A stretch of 47,322 nucleotides of DNA from an uncultured Caulobacteraceae bacterium (GCA_903870555.1 CAIQDO010000057.1:1-47322); one strand, 5' to 3'; positions 1 to 10,417 are shown, counted from the first letter of the stretch. A program made the numbers and translations. Notes: a model not told the origin generated them from the sequence alone.

Positions 1-244
1 CCCAGTCGGAGTGGAAGGTCCCGACGTTGATGAACGCGGCCAGTTCGACGGTGAACCGGGCCGGCCAGCCGCCCCAGACGACCTCGGCGAAGGTAACCCA
101 GCCGAGGGCGCAGGCGACGAAAAGCAGGCCGGTGGTGATGGCCATCGACGGGATGTCGCCGATCTTCTTGCCGAACAGGCCGACGATCAGGGCGCCCAGC
201 AGCGGGGCGAAGACGAGCAGGGTTACGAGGAGTTGGGGGGACAT
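1..244 (-). CDS. nuoL: NADH-quinone oxidoreductase subunit L (5' part, cut by window edge)
   Basis: This is the N-terminal 81 codons of NuoL, a large antiporter-like membrane subunit of complex I that takes part in proton pumping. It is not listed in the ORF track. Reading the minus strand from the ATG at 244 gives MSPQLLVTLLVFAPLLGALI, a hydrophobic first helix, and then a segment ending INVGTFHSDW. That segment resembles the NuoL stretch just before the first conserved core. The gene starts 2 nt after the nuoK stop, in the normal nuoK-nuoL order. The rest of the gene, and presumably nuoM and nuoN, lie beyond position 1. NuoM is the main alternative, but the position after nuoK and the FHSDW-type motif favour NuoL. 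Confidence 0.85.
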   Translation of the reverse strand, partial: MSPQLLVTLLVFAPLLGALIVGLFGKKIGDIPSMAITTGLLFVACALGWVTFAEVVWGGWPARFTVELAAFINVGTFHSDW

Positions 245-246
245 CC

Positions 247-555
247 TCAGCCTTTCATGACCGAGACGTCGTCGACGGCGATGTCGCCGCGCCAACGGAA
301 GAAGGTGACCAGGATGGCCAGGCCAACGGCCGCCTCGGCGGCGGCGACGGTGAGGACAAACAGGGCGAAGATCTGCCCGACCACGTCGTGCAGATAGACC
401 GAGAAGCTGACGAGGTTGATGTTGACCGCCAGCAGGATCAGCTCGATCGACATCAGGATGACAATGACGTTCTTGCGGTTCACGAAGATGCCGAGCACGC
501 CGATGGTGAACAGGATCGCCGCGACGACAAGGTAGTGGATCAGGCCGATGGTCAT
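247..555 (-). CDS. nuoK: NADH-quinone oxidoreductase subunit K
   Basis: NuoK (102 aa) is a small membrane subunit of complex I, related to MrpC, with three transmembrane helices. The protein begins [20 protein letters not shown]. It carries the buried glutamate in [11 protein letters not shown] and a second acidic position in the helix [13 protein letters not shown]; both are thought to take part in proton transfer in this family. Its length is normal for the family. The start codon overlaps the nuoJ stop (ATGA), so translation is probably coupled. It lies between nuoJ and nuoL as in other alphaproteobacterial nuo operons. Confidence 0.97.
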   Translation of the reverse strand: MTIGLIHYLVVAAILFTIGVLGIFVNRKNVIVILMSIELILLAVNINLVSFSVYLHDVVGQIFALFVLTVAAAEAAVGLAILVTFFRWRGDIAVDDVSVMKG

Positions 556-1169
556 TCGTCGATCCCTTCGCCGGACTTGATGGAGACGATGCGCATGCCC
601 GAGGCGGTGTTGCGGGCCGTCTGGCGGCCGACGTCCTGGCGCTTGACGCCCTCGCGATGCTTCAGGGTCAGGACGATGGCGCCGATCATGGCCACCAGCA
701 GCACGAGCCCCGCGGTCTGGAAGAAGTAGACATAGTCGGTGTAGAGCACCCGGCCGATCGCCTCGGCGTTGGTCACCGAGGCGACGTTGGCGGCGGGGCC
801 GGTCGAGTTGGCCGCCGCGCCCGAGTTGGCGACGCTTTTGGCGACGAAGATCATCTCCACGGTCAGGACCCCAGCGACGACCGCCCCGATGGGCAGGTAG
901 CGGGCGAAGCCCTGGCGCAGCGCAGTGAAGTCGACGTCGAGCATCATGACGACGAACAGGAACAACACCGCCACAGCGCCGACGTAGACGACGACCAGGA
1001 TCATGGCGAGGAACTCCGCCCCCATCAGGACGAACAGCCCGGCGGCGGAGAAGAAGGCGGTGATCAGGAACAGGACCGAGTGAACGGGGTTCCTGGCCGT
1101 TATCACGGCGAGACCTGACACCACGGTTGTCGCCGCGAGCAGGTAAAAGGCTATCGCCTGTAGGAACAT
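552..1169 (-). CDS. nuoJ: NADH-quinone oxidoreductase subunit J
   Basis: NuoJ (205 aa) is a membrane subunit of complex I with about five transmembrane helices. The motif [13 protein letters not shown]-type near residue 25 (here [17 protein letters not shown]) and the helix [22 protein letters not shown] are diagnostic for the family; the latter contains the helix with a conserved pi-bulge. The polar C-terminal tail ([14 protein letters not shown]) is expected to face the cytoplasm. It starts 44 nt after nuoI and overlaps nuoK by 4 nt, so it belongs to the same polycistronic message. Confidence 0.96.
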   Translation of the reverse strand: MFLQAIAFYLLAATTVVSGLAVITARNPVHSVLFLITAFFSAAGLFVLMGAEFLAMILVVVYVGAVAVLFLFVVMMLDVDFTALRQGFARYLPIGAVVAGVLTVEMIFVAKSVANSGAAANSTGPAANVASVTNAEAIGRVLYTDYVYFFQTAGLVLLVAMIGAIVLTLKHREGVKRQDVGRQTARNTASGMRIVSIKSGEGIDE

Positions 1170-1213
1170 GAGGCCGTCAATACTCCGTCAAGGCGCGGGA
1201 CCCCGCGCCGTTG

Positions 1214-1705
1214 TTACCGATAGGGGGCGTCCAATTCCAGATTCCTGGCGATTTCACGTTCCCAGCGATCGCCGTTTTCGAGCAGTCGCTGTTTGTCGTA
1301 ATAAAGTTCTTCCCGCGTCTCGACGACGAACTCGACGTTCGGCCCCTCGACAATAGCATCCACCGGGCAGGCTTCCTGGCACAGGCCGCAGTAGATGCAC
1401 TTGACCATGTCGATGTCGTAGCGCGTCGTCCGGCGCGACCCGTCTTCACGGGGTTCGGCCTCGATAGTGATGGCCTGGGCGGGGCAGATGGCCTCGCACA
1501 GCTTGCAGGCGATGCAGCGCTCTTCGCCGTTGGGATAGCGGCGCAGGGCGTGCTCGCCCCGGAACCGGGGCGACTGGATGTTGCGCTCGTTGGGGTAGAG
1601 CACCGTCGACTTGGGGCTCACCAGATATTTCAAGCCGAGGCCGAAGGCGCCGACGAAATCCATGAGCGCCGCGCCGCGGATGGCCTGACCTATGCGTTGG
1701 AACAT
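1214..1705 (-). CDS. nuoI: NADH-quinone oxidoreductase subunit I (2x[4Fe-4S] ferredoxin subunit)
   Basis: NuoI (163 aa) carries the two [4Fe-4S] clusters (N6a and N6b) that pass electrons through the peripheral arm of complex I toward NuoB and quinone. Two classical motifs are visible: [12 protein letters not shown] and [12 protein letters not shown]. An amphipathic N-terminal segment ([28 protein letters not shown]) anchors the subunit near the membrane in this family. Length and motif spacing match alphaproteobacterial NuoI/TYKY. It lies just after a small lipoprotein gene that separates it from nuoH. Confidence 0.97.
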   Translation of the reverse strand: MFQRIGQAIRGAALMDFVGAFGLGLKYLVSPKSTVLYPNERNIQSPRFRGEHALRRYPNGEERCIACKLCEAICPAQAITIEAEPREDGSRRTTRYDIDMVKCIYCGLCQEACPVDAIVEGPNVEFVVETREELYYDKQRLLENGDRWEREIARNLELDAPYR

Positions 1706-1710
1706 CGCCG

Positions 1711-1941
1711 CTACCTCGCCCTACCAATCACGCACTCGTAGTCCGACAGATTCTGACCGCCGTACTCCTTCCGCAGGTGGATCTTGCCACCCTTGGCCCC
1801 GCACTGCTCCGTCGAGGCCTTCAGCCGGTCGTAGGTCGCCGGGCCGGTTTCCAGGCCGTAGGACAAATCCGTTACACCCACGCAGCCCGAGGCGGCGAGA
1901 GCCGAGACAATCACCCCAAGGCTGGCGACGCGGACGCTCAT
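1711..1941 (-). CDS. small lipoprotein embedded in the nuo operon
   Basis: This is a 76-aa protein between nuoH and nuoI. I place the start at the ATG at 1941, which overlaps the nuoH stop (ATGA); the longer ORF in the track would run into nuoH. The N-terminus ([20 protein letters not shown]) is a lipoprotein signal peptide with lipobox LAASGC, so the mature protein would be a lipid-anchored peptide of about 58 residues with two further cysteines (EQCGAKGG and DYECVIG). These could form a disulfide in the periplasm. No function is recognisable. Translational coupling to nuoH and only 5 nt to nuoI make it a genuine operon member, and a complex I-associated role is possible but is inference only. 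Confidence 0.75.
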   Translation of the reverse strand: MSVRVASLGVIVSALAASGCVGVTDLSYGLETGPATYDRLKASTEQCGAKGGKIHLRKEYGGQNLSDYECVIGRAR

Positions 1942-3005
1942 GCGGCAGGCCCAAACACCCGCCAGGCGCTGATGGCCACGACGGCCACCAGGGAGGTGGG
2001 CAGGAAAACCTTCCACCCCAGACGCATCAGCTGGTCATAGCGGTAGCGGGGCACGATCGCCTTCACCATCGCGAACAGGAAGAAGAAGAAGATGATCTTC
2101 CCGAAGAACCACATGAACCCAAAGAAGCTGGCCGCTGTCGCCGGCCAGGCGGCAAGGAACGGCGTCGGGAACGGCGCCTGCCACCCACCGAAGAACAGCA
2201 CGGTGATCAGCCCGCACATCAGCACGATGTTGGCGTATTCGCCGATCATGAATAGCAGGTAGGGCGTGGAAGAGTATTCCACCTGATAGCCGGCTACCAG
2301 TTCAGATTCCGCCTCGGGAAGGTCGAAGGGCGGCCGGTTGGTCTCGGCCAGGGCCGAGATGAAGAAGATCACCATCATCGGGAACATCACCAGGGCGGCG
2401 GGCAACTGGCGCAGTCCCCCTCCCCCAAGCACGTTCCAGTTCCAGAAACCGCCGGCCTGCTTCTCGACGATGGTCTGAAGATTCAGCGAGCCGCTGAGCA
2501 GGATGACGGTGATGATCACGAAGCCGATCGACACCTCATAGGACACCATCTGGGCCGCCGAGCGGAGGCTGCCCAGGAACGGGTACTTCGAGTTCGAGGC
2601 CCAGCCGCCCATGATGATGCCGTAGACGCCCAGCGACGAAACGGCGAACAGGTAGAGGATGCCGACGTTGATGTTGGCCACCACCCAGCCCGGCGCGAGC
2701 GGCATCACCGCCCAGGCCCCGAACCCGAGGGTGAAGCTGATCAGGGGCGCCAGGATGAAAACCACCTTGTCGGCGCCATCGGGGATGACGATTTCCTTCA
2801 GCACGAACTTCAGGAAATCCGCGAAGGACTGGAACAGGCCGAAGGGGCCGACCACGTTGGGGCCTTTGCGCATCATCACGCCGGCCCAGACCTTGCGGTC
2901 ACCCCACAGCAGGAACGCCAGGGAAATCAAGATCCACACCAGCACAGCCGCGATCTGGCCGACAGTGATAATGGTCCAGCCGAGGGGAGACGCCCAATCG
3001 ATCAT
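1938..3005 (-). CDS. nuoH: NADH-quinone oxidoreductase subunit H
   Basis: NuoH (355 aa) is the membrane subunit that connects the peripheral arm to the pumping arm and forms much of the quinone chamber. Visible signatures are the [35 protein letters not shown] segment near residues 35-70 and [26 protein letters not shown] near residue 230. The latter is the highly conserved acidic loop at the quinone site. About eight transmembrane helices are apparent, and length is typical. It starts 7 nt after the nuoG stop, and its own stop overlaps the next start, which belongs to a small lipoprotein gene rather than directly to nuoI. Confidence 0.97.
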   Translation of the reverse strand: MIDWASPLGWTIITVGQIAAVLVWILISLAFLLWGDRKVWAGVMMRKGPNVVGPFGLFQSFADFLKFVLKEIVIPDGADKVVFILAPLISFTLGFGAWAVMPLAPGWVVANINVGILYLFAVSSLGVYGIIMGGWASNSKYPFLGSLRSAAQMVSYEVSIGFVIITVILLSGSLNLQTIVEKQAGGFWNWNVLGGGGLRQLPAALVMFPMMVIFFISALAETNRPPFDLPEAESELVAGYQVEYSSTPYLLFMIGEYANIVLMCGLITVLFFGGWQAPFPTPFLAAWPATAASFFGFMWFFGKIIFFFFLFAMVKAIVPRYRYDQLMRLGWKVFLPTSLVAVVAISAWRVFGPAA

Positions 3006-3012
3006 GATGGCC

Positions 3013-5070
3013 CTACTCCGCCGCTAACTTCAGGCCCGTCGACAGGGCCGCGCATTCGGCCATGGTCACGCTGGCCCTGGCGATGGGATTGGTGAGATGG
3101 AAAGCCCCGACGGAGCTGGCGAACGGCGCATCCGACAGGGCGCCGGCGACGCCGAGAGCGGCGAGATCGAGCGCGGTCGGGGTCGAACCCGGCGCGTAGT
3201 CGAGCTGACCGAAGGTCGGATGCTCGGCGAAGAGCTTCGCGCGCAGCTGCTCGAGCGTGTCGTAAGGCAGCCGATGGCCGAGCAGGTCGGACAGGGCGCG
3301 GAAGATCGACCAGTCCTCCTTGGCCTCGCCCTTGGGAAACACCGCCCGTTCGCCGCGCTGAACCCGGCCCTCGGTGTTGGCGTAGAGGCCGTTCTTCTCG
3401 GTGTAGGCGGCGCCGGGCAGGATGACGTCGGCGCGGTGGGCCCCGGCGTCGCCGTGGGTGCCAAGATAGATGACAAAGGCGTCCGTCTGACTCAGGTCCA
3501 GTTCGTCGGCGCCGAGAAGCACCAGCACGTCGAGCGCGCCCTTGGCGGTCATCTCGGTCGCGGACTTGCCGCCGGGGGCCGGGGTGAAGCCAAGATCCAG
3601 GCCGCCGACACGGGCGGCGGCGGTATGCAGCACGTTCCAGCCGTTCCAGCCTTCGCGCACCACGCCGACAGCGGCGCCGAGGGAGGCCACGGCCGCAAGG
3701 ACCGCCTGGCTGTCGGACCGGGTCAGGGCGCCCTGGCCAACGATGATGGCCGGGCGCTTGGCGCCCTTGAGAGCGTCCGCGAACGACGAACCGCCGGCGG
3801 CGAGTTCCGCGATCGCTGACGGACCGGCGCCGAGATGGTCGTAGCGGTAGGTCAGGTCCGCCGCTTCGCCGATCACGCCGACGCGGGCCTTGCCGGCCAT
3901 CCACAGCTTGCGGATTCGGGCATTGAGGACCGGCGCCTCAAGGCGGGGATTGGTCCCGACCAGCAGGATGACGTCGGCCTGTTCGAGGCCTTCGATGGTG
4001 CTGTTGAACAGCCAGCTTTCCCGCGGGCCCGAACCGAGGACCAGACCGTCCTGGCGGCAGTCGAGGGACGCGACGCCGAGCGCCGCGAACAGGTCCTTGG
4101 CGGCCTTCATCGATTCGATGTCCTGCAGGTCGCCGGCGATGACGCCAATGCGGTCGGCCGCGGTCGCCTCCAGGCGCGCAGTGACGGCAGCGAAGGCTTC
4201 ACCCCAGCTCGCCGGCTTCAGGCGGCCGTCCCGGCGAACCATCGGCCGATCAAGTCGCTGGCGGGCGAGGCCGTCGCAGGCGTAGCGGGTCTTGTCGCTG
4301 ATCCACTCTTCGTTGACCGCGTCGTTGACGCGCGGAAGGACGCGCAGCACGGCCGGGCCGCGGGCGTCGACCCGGATGGCGCTGCCGAGGGCGTCCATGA
4401 CATCGACGGTCTCGGTCTTGGTCAGTTCCCAGGGACGGGCGTTGTAGGCGTAGGGCCGAGAGGTCAAGGCGCCGACCGGGCACAGGTCGATGACATTGGC
4501 GGACAGTTCGCTGGCTACCGCCTTGTCGAGGTAGGTGGTGATTTCGACGTCCTCGCCGCGCGAGATCAGACCGATGTCCGGAACCCCGGCGATCTCGGTG
4601 ATGAAGCGGACGCAGCGCGTGCATTGGATGCAGCGGGTCATCGCCGTCTTGATCAGCGGACCCATGTGCTTTTCTTCGACGGCGCGCTTGTTCTCGGCGT
4701 AGCGCGTCTCGTCCCGGCCATAGCCGACCGACTGGTCCTGCAGGTCGCACTCGCCGCCCTGGTCGCAGATCGGGCAATCGAGGGGGTGGTTGATCAGCAG
4801 GAATTCCATCACGCCCTTGCGGGCCTTCTGGACCATCGGCGAGTCAGTGATGATCTCCTGGCCGTCGGCGGCCGGCAGGGCGCAGGACGCCTGGGGCTTC
4901 GGCGGGCCGGGCTTCACCTCGACCAGGCACATCCGGCAGTTGCCGGCGATCGACAGGCGCTCGTGGTAGCAGAACCGCGGGATCTCCTGGCCGGCCAATT
5001 CGGCGACCTGGAGAACCGTCATGCCGTTCTCGAACTCGACCTCGACACCGTTTACCTTGGCTTTGGGCAT
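3013..5070 (-). CDS. nuoG: NADH-quinone oxidoreductase subunit G
   Basis: NuoG (685 aa) is the large Fe-S subunit of the NADH module. The N-terminus holds a [2Fe-2S] ferredoxin domain with [22 protein letters not shown] and a downstream Cys (QASCALP). It is followed by the His-Cys ligand region around [20 protein letters not shown] and the [4Fe-4S] ligands in [11 protein letters not shown] with [10 protein letters not shown]. The remaining 450 residues form the molybdopterin-oxidoreductase-like fold without a molybdenum site. Length is like the mitochondrial/alphaproteobacterial type (about 690 aa), not the 900-aa E. coli form. The coding strand is certain even though several long opposite-strand ORFs shadow it. 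Confidence 0.97.
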   Translation of the reverse strand: MPKAKVNGVEVEFENGMTVLQVAELAGQEIPRFCYHERLSIAGNCRMCLVEVKPGPPKPQASCALPAADGQEIITDSPMVQKARKGVMEFLLINHPLDCPICDQGGECDLQDQSVGYGRDETRYAENKRAVEEKHMGPLIKTAMTRCIQCTRCVRFITEIAGVPDIGLISRGEDVEITTYLDKAVASELSANVIDLCPVGALTSRPYAYNARPWELTKTETVDVMDALGSAIRVDARGPAVLRVLPRVNDAVNEEWISDKTRYACDGLARQRLDRPMVRRDGRLKPASWGEAFAAVTARLEATAADRIGVIAGDLQDIESMKAAKDLFAALGVASLDCRQDGLVLGSGPRESWLFNSTIEGLEQADVILLVGTNPRLEAPVLNARIRKLWMAGKARVGVIGEAADLTYRYDHLGAGPSAIAELAAGGSSFADALKGAKRPAIIVGQGALTRSDSQAVLAAVASLGAAVGVVREGWNGWNVLHTAAARVGGLDLGFTPAPGGKSATEMTAKGALDVLVLLGADELDLSQTDAFVIYLGTHGDAGAHRADVILPGAAYTEKNGLYANTEGRVQRGERAVFPKGEAKEDWSIFRALSDLLGHRLPYDTLEQLRAKLFAEHPTFGQLDYAPGSTPTALDLAALGVAGALSDAPFASSVGAFHLTNPIARASVTMAECAALSTGLKLAAE

Positions 5071-5081
5071 GGGTTTGGACC

Positions 5082-5291
5082 TCAGATCGACTGATCGACC
5101 AGATCGAGTCGCTTCTCGATCCGGTCCAAACGCGCTTCCACCCGATCGATCCGCCGGTTCACGCCGGCCAAACTTTCTTCAACATGGGTCATACGCACTT
5201 TCAAATCCTGGACATCGTCGACCACGCGATCGAGCTTGATGTCGATGCGCCGAAGCAATTGGAGAACGAGGTTGTCGGGTTCGTCGGCCAT
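5082..5291 (-). CDS. small coiled-coil protein embedded in the nuo operon
   Basis: This 69-aa protein lies between nuoF and nuoG on the same strand, 11 nt before nuoG. It begins MADEPDNLVLQLLRRIDIKL and is almost entirely heptad-like, with repeated hydrophobic positions (VVDDVQDLKVRMTHVEESL, then RIDRVEARLDRIEKRLDLV). It is predicted to be one long amphipathic coiled coil with no membrane segment or Cys. Similar short coiled-coil hypothetical proteins occur in alphaproteobacteria, but I know no function for them. Its place inside the operon suggests co-expression with the NADH module; a structural or assembly role is speculative. Confidence 0.75.
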   Translation of the reverse strand: MADEPDNLVLQLLRRIDIKLDRVVDDVQDLKVRMTHVEESLAGVNRRIDRVEARLDRIEKRLDLVDQSI

Positions 5292-5312
5292 GGCGAGGGG
5301 GGCGATACGCCC

Positions 5313-6629
5313 CTACTCCGCCGCGATCAAGGTCGCGCCGGGCACATTGGCCCGGCGGCTGCGGTAGTTCGCAATTCGCTGTTCGATCTCCGGCCGGAAG
5401 TGACGGAACAGGCCCTGGATCGGCCAGGCCGCCGCGTCGCCGAGGCCGCAGATGGTGTGGCCTTCAACCTGGCTTGCGACATCCAGCAGCATGTCGATTT
5501 CCTTCGGATCGGCCTCGCCCGTGACCATCCGCTCCATGATCCGCCACATCCAGCCGGTGCCCTCGCGGCAAGGCGTGCATTGGCCGCAGCTCTCATGTTT
5601 GTAGAAGTAGGACAGACGGGCGATGGCGGCGACGATGTCGCAGTCTTTGTCCATCACGATCATGGCGGCGGTGCCAAGACCGGATTTGCGCGCGCCGAGA
5701 TCGTCGAAGTCCATCAGAGCCACCTCGGCCTCCTCGGCCGGGATCATCCGCACAGACGAGCCGCCGGGTATCACGGCCTTGAGGTTTCCCCAGCCGCCAC
5801 GGACGCCGCCGAAGTGGTCGTCGATCAGCTGGCGTAGCGGGATCGACATCGCCTCCTCGACCACGCCCGGCTTGTTGATGTGTCCGGACGCGCTCATCAG
5901 CTTGGTGCCGGAATTCTTCGGCCGGCCGAAGCCGAGGAACCACTCCGCGCCCCGGCGCAGGATCTCGGGGGTGACCGCGATCGATTCAACGTTGTTGACG
6001 GTGGTGGGGCAGCCGTAGACGCCTGCGCCCGCCGGGAAGGGCGGCTTCAGCCGCGGCTGACCCTTCTTGCCCTCCAGGCTCTCCAGCAGCGCCATTTCGT
6101 CGCCGCAGATATAGGCCCCGCCGCCATGGGTGACGCGGATGTTGCAGTCCCAGCCGTGGATGTTGTCCTTCCCGATCAGCCGGGCCTGGGCCGCCTCGAT
6201 CAGCGCCGCTTCCAGCCGCTCCCGTTCATGAACATATTCGCCGCGGATGTAGATGAAGCAGTCGTGGGCGCGGATGGCGTAGGACGCCACCAGGCAACCC
6301 TCGATCAGGCGGTGGGGATCATTGCGCATGATCTCCCGGTCCTTGCAGGTGCCCGGCTCCGACTCGTCGGCGTTGACGACCAGATAGTGAGGCCGATCGC
6401 CGATCGCCTTGGGCATGAAGGTCCACTTCAACCCGGTCGGGAATCCCGCGCCTCCACGGCCGCGAAGGCTCGACGCCTTGATCTGATCGCAGATCCATTC
6501 CGGCGTCTGGGACAGCATGTCGGCGGTCCCGTTCCAGACGCCCCGCGCCCGGGCTCCTTCAAGCCGCCAGTCGTACCGACCATAGAGGTTGGTGAAGATG
6601 CGGTCCTTGTCTTCCAGAATGCCGACCAT
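5313..6629 (-). CDS. nuoF: NADH-quinone oxidoreductase subunit F (NADH/FMN subunit)
   Basis: NuoF (438 aa) binds NADH and FMN and carries the N3 [4Fe-4S] cluster, making it the electron entry point of complex I. The glycine-rich NADH loop is seen as [20 protein letters not shown] near residues 54-73. The FMN region contains [16 protein letters not shown]. The cluster ligands are in [15 protein letters not shown] near residue 350, with a later Cys in [13 protein letters not shown]. Length and motifs match bacterial and mitochondrial 51-kDa subunits. It sits 2 nt after a small membrane-protein gene that separates it from nuoE. Confidence 0.98.
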   Translation of the reverse strand: MVGILEDKDRIFTNLYGRYDWRLEGARARGVWNGTADMLSQTPEWICDQIKASSLRGRGGAGFPTGLKWTFMPKAIGDRPHYLVVNADESEPGTCKDREIMRNDPHRLIEGCLVASYAIRAHDCFIYIRGEYVHERERLEAALIEAAQARLIGKDNIHGWDCNIRVTHGGGAYICGDEMALLESLEGKKGQPRLKPPFPAGAGVYGCPTTVNNVESIAVTPEILRRGAEWFLGFGRPKNSGTKLMSASGHINKPGVVEEAMSIPLRQLIDDHFGGVRGGWGNLKAVIPGGSSVRMIPAEEAEVALMDFDDLGARKSGLGTAAMIVMDKDCDIVAAIARLSYFYKHESCGQCTPCREGTGWMWRIMERMVTGEADPKEIDMLLDVASQVEGHTICGLGDAAAWPIQGLFRHFRPEIEQRIANYRSRRANVPGATLIAAE

Positions 6630-6631
6630 GA

Positions 6632-6856
6632 TTAACTCTTCACCTCGCCAGCGTTGATCCGGGCGCGGGCGTCGGCCGCGCGCCGGATCATCGACAGAAG
6701 AAACAGGCCCCAGCCGAACACGATGGTTGAGACCCCGACATAGACCAGCCAGGCCGGCGCACCGGCCGCGTAGCGGCCGGAAATCATCACCAGCGCCCCA
6801 ACGAGGCAGGCGATGAAACCCGCGTTGCGGGTCGCGAGATGACCGTCGCCGCTCAT
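6632..6856 (-). CDS. small two-helix membrane protein embedded in the nuo operon
   Basis: This 74-aa protein is encoded between nuoE and nuoF. The ATG at 6856 overlaps the nuoE stop (ATGA). Two hydrophobic stretches are evident: [21 protein letters not shown] and [23 protein letters not shown]. They are followed by a basic tail ([17 protein letters not shown]), which by the positive-inside rule faces the cytoplasm. No known domain is recognised. Tight spacing on both sides shows that it is co-translated with nuoE and nuoF. It is not one of the 14 core subunits, so an accessory or unrelated membrane role is possible. Confidence 0.75.
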   Translation of the reverse strand: MSGDGHLATRNAGFIACLVGALVMISGRYAAGAPAWLVYVGVSTIVFGWGLFLLSMIRRAADARARINAGEVKS

Positions 6857-7518
6857 TCCGCGGTTGCCGGCGCGGGCAGATTGGGCAGGCTGAGGGGCTT
6901 CGCGCGCGACCCGTCGTAGAGGGACGGATCGGTCAGGGTGAGCGGATCTCCGACCGGCGCCGATCCCTGCCGCCCGATCGCGGAGCCCGGCGCGGGCGCA
7001 TCGCCCGCGGCGAAACGGTCGACGATCCCGGCCAGCGACTCCGGAGTCAGGTCTTCATGGTAATAGTCGTTAATGGCGGCCATTGGCGCATTGGCGCAGG
7101 CCCCCAGGCACTCGACCTCCTCCCAGGAGAACTTCCCGTCTGCCGAGCAATGATCCTTCGGCCCGATCTTATCGGACAGCACGGCCTTCAGGGCGTTGGC
7201 CCCGCGCAGCATGCAGGGCGTGGTGCCGCACAGCTGGACGTGCGCCACCGTTCCGACCGGCGTGAGCTGGAACATGGTGTAGAAGGTGGCGATCTCCAGC
7301 ACCCGGATCACTGGCATCGACAGAAGGCCGGCGACGACGCGAAGGGCGGGCTCGCATACCCAGCCCTCCTGCTTCTGAACCAGCCAAAGCAGCGGGATGA
7401 CCGCGGACTGTTGACGTCCGGCCGGGAACTTGGCGATCCACCAGTCGGCCTTCTCGCGCGCCTCCTGGCTGAAGGCGAAGCTGGCGGGCTGGTTCTTGGC
7501 GAGACGGCGAACACTCAA
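6853..7518 (-). CDS. nuoE: NADH-quinone oxidoreductase subunit E
   Basis: NuoE (221 aa) holds the N1a [2Fe-2S] cluster of the NADH module. Ligands are visible in [13 protein letters not shown] and in [24 protein letters not shown]. The C-terminal 60 residues are a Pro/Gly/Ala-rich tail typical of alphaproteobacterial NuoE. The start is a TTG at 7518 whose last bases overlap the nuoD stop (TTGA). A GGGGAGA Shine-Dalgarno sits 7-8 nt upstream inside nuoD, and no in-frame ATG or GTG lies near. The stop overlaps the start of the following small membrane-protein gene. Confidence 0.96.
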   Translation of the reverse strand: MSVRRLAKNQPASFAFSQEAREKADWWIAKFPAGRQQSAVIPLLWLVQKQEGWVCEPALRVVAGLLSMPVIRVLEIATFYTMFQLTPVGTVAHVQLCGTTPCMLRGANALKAVLSDKIGPKDHCSADGKFSWEEVECLGACANAPMAAINDYYHEDLTPESLAGIVDRFAAGDAPAPGSAIGRQGSAPVGDPLTLTDPSLYDGSRAKPLSLPNLPAPATAE

Positions 7519-8747
7519 CGGTCGATCTCCCCGAACACGATATCCAGCGACCCGAGAACGGCGCTGACGTCGGCCAACATGTGGCCTCGGTTCATCCAGT
7601 CCATCGCCGAAAGGTGGGCGAAGCTCGGCGCGCGGATCTTGCAGCGGTAGGGTTTGTTGGTCCCATCAGCGACCAGATAGACGCCGAACTCACCCTTCGG
7701 CGCTTCGACCGCGGCATAGACCTCGCCGGCCGGAACGTGGAAGCCCTCGCTGTAGAGCTTGAAGTGGTGGATCAGGGCTTCCATCGAACGCTTCATCTCG
7801 CCGCGGCGGGGCGGCGAGACCTTGTGGTCGTCCGACAGCACCAGGCCGGGCGTCTTTCGCAGCCGTTCGATACATTGGCGCATGATGCGCACCGACTGGC
7901 GCATCTCTTCCATCCGGCAAAGGTAGCGATCGTAACAGTCGCTGTTCAGGCCGAGCGGAATGTCGAATTCCAGCTCGTCATAACATTCGTAGGGCTGGTT
8001 GCGTCGCAGGTCCCACGCCACGCCTGCGCCCCGCAGCATCACGCCGGTGAACCCCCAGGCCAGAGCCTCGTCCTTGCTGACGACCCCGATGTCGACGTTC
8101 CGCTGCTTGAAGATACGGTTGCCCGTGATCAGCGTCTCGATATCGTCAAGCAGTTTCGGGAACGTGCCGCACCACCGTTCGATGTCATCGACCAGGGCGT
8201 CCGGCAGATCCTGGCGCACGCCGCCGGGGCGGAAATAGTTGGCGTGCATCCGGGCGCCCGAGGCGCGCTCGTAGAACACCATCAGCTTCTCGCGTTCCTC
8301 GAATCCCCAGCAGATCGGGGTGAGCGCGCCGACATCCATCGCCTGGGTGGTGATGTTCAGCAGATGATTCAAAATCCGCCCGATCTCGCAGTAGAGCACC
8401 CGGATCAGCTGGCCCCTGATGGGTACCTCAAGGCCGATCATCCGCTCGATGGCGATGACAAAGGCATGCTCCTGATTCATCGGCGCCACATAGTCGAGCC
8501 GATCGAAATAGGGCGTGTTCTGCGTATAGGGCCGCGCCTCAATCAGCTTCTCGGTGCCGCGGTGGAGAAGGCCGATATGGGGATCGACCCGCTCGACCAG
8601 TTCGCCGTCAAGTTCGAGAATCAAGCGGAGCACGCCATGGGCGGCGGGATGCTGAGGGCCGAAGTTCAGGCTGAACTTGCGGACCGGCGTTTCCTCGGTG
8701 TGAGCCACGGTGTCAGAGGCAGGGACCAGATCGTGGGCGAGGGTCAT
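7515..8747 (-). CDS. nuoD: NADH-quinone oxidoreductase subunit D
   Basis: NuoD (410 aa) is the hydrogenase-large-subunit-like protein that, with NuoB, forms the quinone-binding site at the end of the Fe-S chain. The conserved beta-hairpin [22 protein letters not shown] is at residues 28-49, with [14 protein letters not shown] just after. The C-terminus ends with DIVFGEIDR, the canonical NuoD ending. Length is normal for a separate NuoD (not fused to NuoC). It overlaps nuoC and nuoE by 4 nt on either side. Confidence 0.98.
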   Translation of the reverse strand: MTLAHDLVPASDTVAHTEETPVRKFSLNFGPQHPAAHGVLRLILELDGELVERVDPHIGLLHRGTEKLIEARPYTQNTPYFDRLDYVAPMNQEHAFVIAIERMIGLEVPIRGQLIRVLYCEIGRILNHLLNITTQAMDVGALTPICWGFEEREKLMVFYERASGARMHANYFRPGGVRQDLPDALVDDIERWCGTFPKLLDDIETLITGNRIFKQRNVDIGVVSKDEALAWGFTGVMLRGAGVAWDLRRNQPYECYDELEFDIPLGLNSDCYDRYLCRMEEMRQSVRIMRQCIERLRKTPGLVLSDDHKVSPPRRGEMKRSMEALIHHFKLYSEGFHVPAGEVYAAVEAPKGEFGVYLVADGTNKPYRCKIRAPSFAHLSAMDWMNRGHMLADVSAVLGSLDIVFGEIDR

Positions 8748-9364
8748 TTGGCCGTCTCCGCTTTCTCGTCGCCAGGAAGGGCGTAGTCCGCGCCTTCCCA
8801 GGGCGACAGGAAGTCCCAGTTGCGGAATTCCACGGCCTTCACTGGCTCGTAGACAACTCGTTTGAGTTCGTCGTCATAGCGAACCTCCACATAGCCGCTC
8901 ATCGGGAAGTCCTTGCGCAGCGGATAGCCGTGGAAACCGTAGTCCGTCAGCAGACGCCGCAGATCGGGATGGCCCGAGAAAAACACCCCAAACATGTCGA
9001 AGGTCTCGCGCTCGAACCACTCGGCGCCGGGATGCACGCCAACAACGGAGGCGACGGGGGTATCCTCGTCGGTCTGAATCTTCACCCGGATGCGGTGGTT
9101 CTTCACCATCGACAGCAGATGATAGACCACATCGAACCGCTGCGGTCGCTGAGGATAGTCGACGCCGCAGATATCGATCAGCTGGTGAAAGCGCAGAGCC
9201 GGATCGTCGCGCAGATAAGTCAGCACCTCGACGATCACGCCGACGCGAGCCGTCACCGTCAGTTCGCCAAAGGCGACCGAGAAACCGTCGATCAGGCCAG
9301 CCGAACCGGCCACCACAGTCTGTCCCAGAGTCTCAAGGGCCTCATCGGACATTCGCCAGGTCAT
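8744..9364 (-). CDS. nuoC: NADH-quinone oxidoreductase subunit C
   Basis: NuoC (206 aa) is the 30-kDa subunit of the peripheral arm, a structural partner of NuoD. The family signature is seen as [38 protein letters not shown] in the middle of the protein. I start at the ATG at 9364 ([13 protein letters not shown]) rather than the longer ORF, because the extra upstream residues are out-of-frame nuoB sequence. The start lies 10 nt downstream of the nuoB stop, with a GAGGAGT-like ribosome site between. The stop overlaps the nuoD start. Confidence 0.95.
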   Translation of the reverse strand: MTWRMSDEALETLGQTVVAGSAGLIDGFSVAFGELTVTARVGVIVEVLTYLRDDPALRFHQLIDICGVDYPQRPQRFDVVYHLLSMVKNHRIRVKIQTDEDTPVASVVGVHPGAEWFERETFDMFGVFFSGHPDLRRLLTDYGFHGYPLRKDFPMSGYVEVRYDDELKRVVYEPVKAVEFRNWDFLSPWEGADYALPGDEKAETAK

Positions 9365-9374
9365 TTGGGACTCC

Positions 9375-9947
9375 TCACCGCTCGATGGTGCCGGTGCGGC
9401 GAATTTTCTTCTGCAGCTGCAGGAGGCCGTAGACCAGCGCTTCGGCCGTCGGCGGGCAACCCGGCACATAGATGTCGACCGGGACAATGCGGTCGCAACC
9501 ACGGACCACCGAATAGCTGAAATAGTAGTAGCCACCGCCGTTGGCGCAGCTGCCCATGGAAATAACGTAACGGGGCTCCGGCATCTGGTCGTAGACCTTG
9601 CGCATGGCCGGGGCCATCTTGTTGGTCAGGGTGCCGGCGACGATCATCAAATCCGACTGACGGGGACTGCCACGCGGGGCGGTGCCGAACCGCTCAATGT
9701 CGAAGCGCGGGTTGGCCGCCTGCATCATCTCGATCGCGCAACAGGCGAGGCCGAAGCTCATGAACATCAGCGAACCCGTGCGGGCCCAGGTGATCAGATC
9801 GTCCGCAGCGGCCAGGACGAAGCCCTTGTCGGCGAGTTGGCCGGTGATGCCGTCGAAATAGGGGTCGTGCAGTTTCGGATCATAGCCCTGAACGCTGGAA
9901 CGCGCTCCGGCCAGGGCGGGAGGACCGCCAGGAACGACTACTCCCAT
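9375..9947 (-). CDS. nuoB: NADH-quinone oxidoreductase subunit B
   Basis: NuoB (190 aa) carries the terminal N2 [4Fe-4S] cluster that reduces quinone. The adjacent cysteine pair is present in [12 protein letters not shown], with the remaining ligands in [11 protein letters not shown] and [19 protein letters not shown]. The true start is the ATG at 9947 ([14 protein letters not shown]); the upstream extension in the ORF track is nuoA read in another frame. It overlaps the 3' end of nuoA by 10 nt, so coupling to nuoA is likely. Confidence 0.97.
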   Translation of the reverse strand: MGVVVPGGPPALAGARSSVQGYDPKLHDPYFDGITGQLADKGFVLAAADDLITWARTGSLMFMSFGLACCAIEMMQAANPRFDIERFGTAPRGSPRQSDLMIVAGTLTNKMAPAMRKVYDQMPEPRYVISMGSCANGGGYYYFSYSVVRGCDRIVPVDIYVPGCPPTAEALVYGLLQLQKKIRRTGTIER

Positions 9948-10315
9948 TCCAGGGCTCCCTTTTTCCACTCGTAGATGAAGCCGACGGTCAGCACGCCCAG
10001 GAAGCTCATCATGCTCCAGAATGCGAACTGGCCGGCGGCGTGCGGCAGCTTCATCAGGGCGACAGCCCAGGGGAAGAGGAACGCCACTTCCAGGTCGAAA
10101 ATGATGAACAGGATCGACACCAGATAGAAGCGCACGTCGAACTTCATGCGGGCGTCGTCGAAGGCGTTGAAGCCGCATTCGTAAGAGGAAAGCTTTTCGG
10201 GGTCGGGCGCCTTCGGCGCCACGATCGCCGCGGCGACAATGAAGGCGACCCCCAGGACGGCGGCGATGCCGAGGAAAATCACGATGGGCAGATACTGCAA
10301 CAGGAACGCGTTCAT
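9938..10315 (-). CDS. nuoA: NADH-quinone oxidoreductase subunit A (first gene of the nuo operon)
   Basis: NuoA (125 aa) is a three-helix membrane subunit near the quinone chamber. The conserved [44 protein letters not shown] segment is present, with the Cys of the mobile loop. It is the first gene of the operon; the promoter must lie in the roughly 100 nt between this start and the divergent tRNA-Asp promoter, but I see no convincing -35/-10 pair there for this strand. Confidence 0.97.
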   Translation of the reverse strand: MNAFLLQYLPIVIFLGIAAVLGVAFIVAAAIVAPKAPDPEKLSSYECGFNAFDDARMKFDVRFYLVSILFIIFDLEVAFLFPWAVALMKLPHAAGQFAFWSMMSFLGVLTVGFIYEWKKGALEWE

Positions 10316-10417
10316 TGGCCGCCTTTGGGGTGGATGCGCGCGCTTCTAGCGCAAGGGCGCCCGCGGTTCAAACCATGTCGCGTGCGCGATGTGTCGCTAT
10401 TCGCGTGAACGCGGCGG

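Noticed and set aside
3835-5094. 419-aa plus-strand ORF
   Set aside because: It lies wholly opposite nuoG, which has clear Fe-S motifs; the plus-strand translation has no recognisable domain and is a product of high GC third-codon bias.
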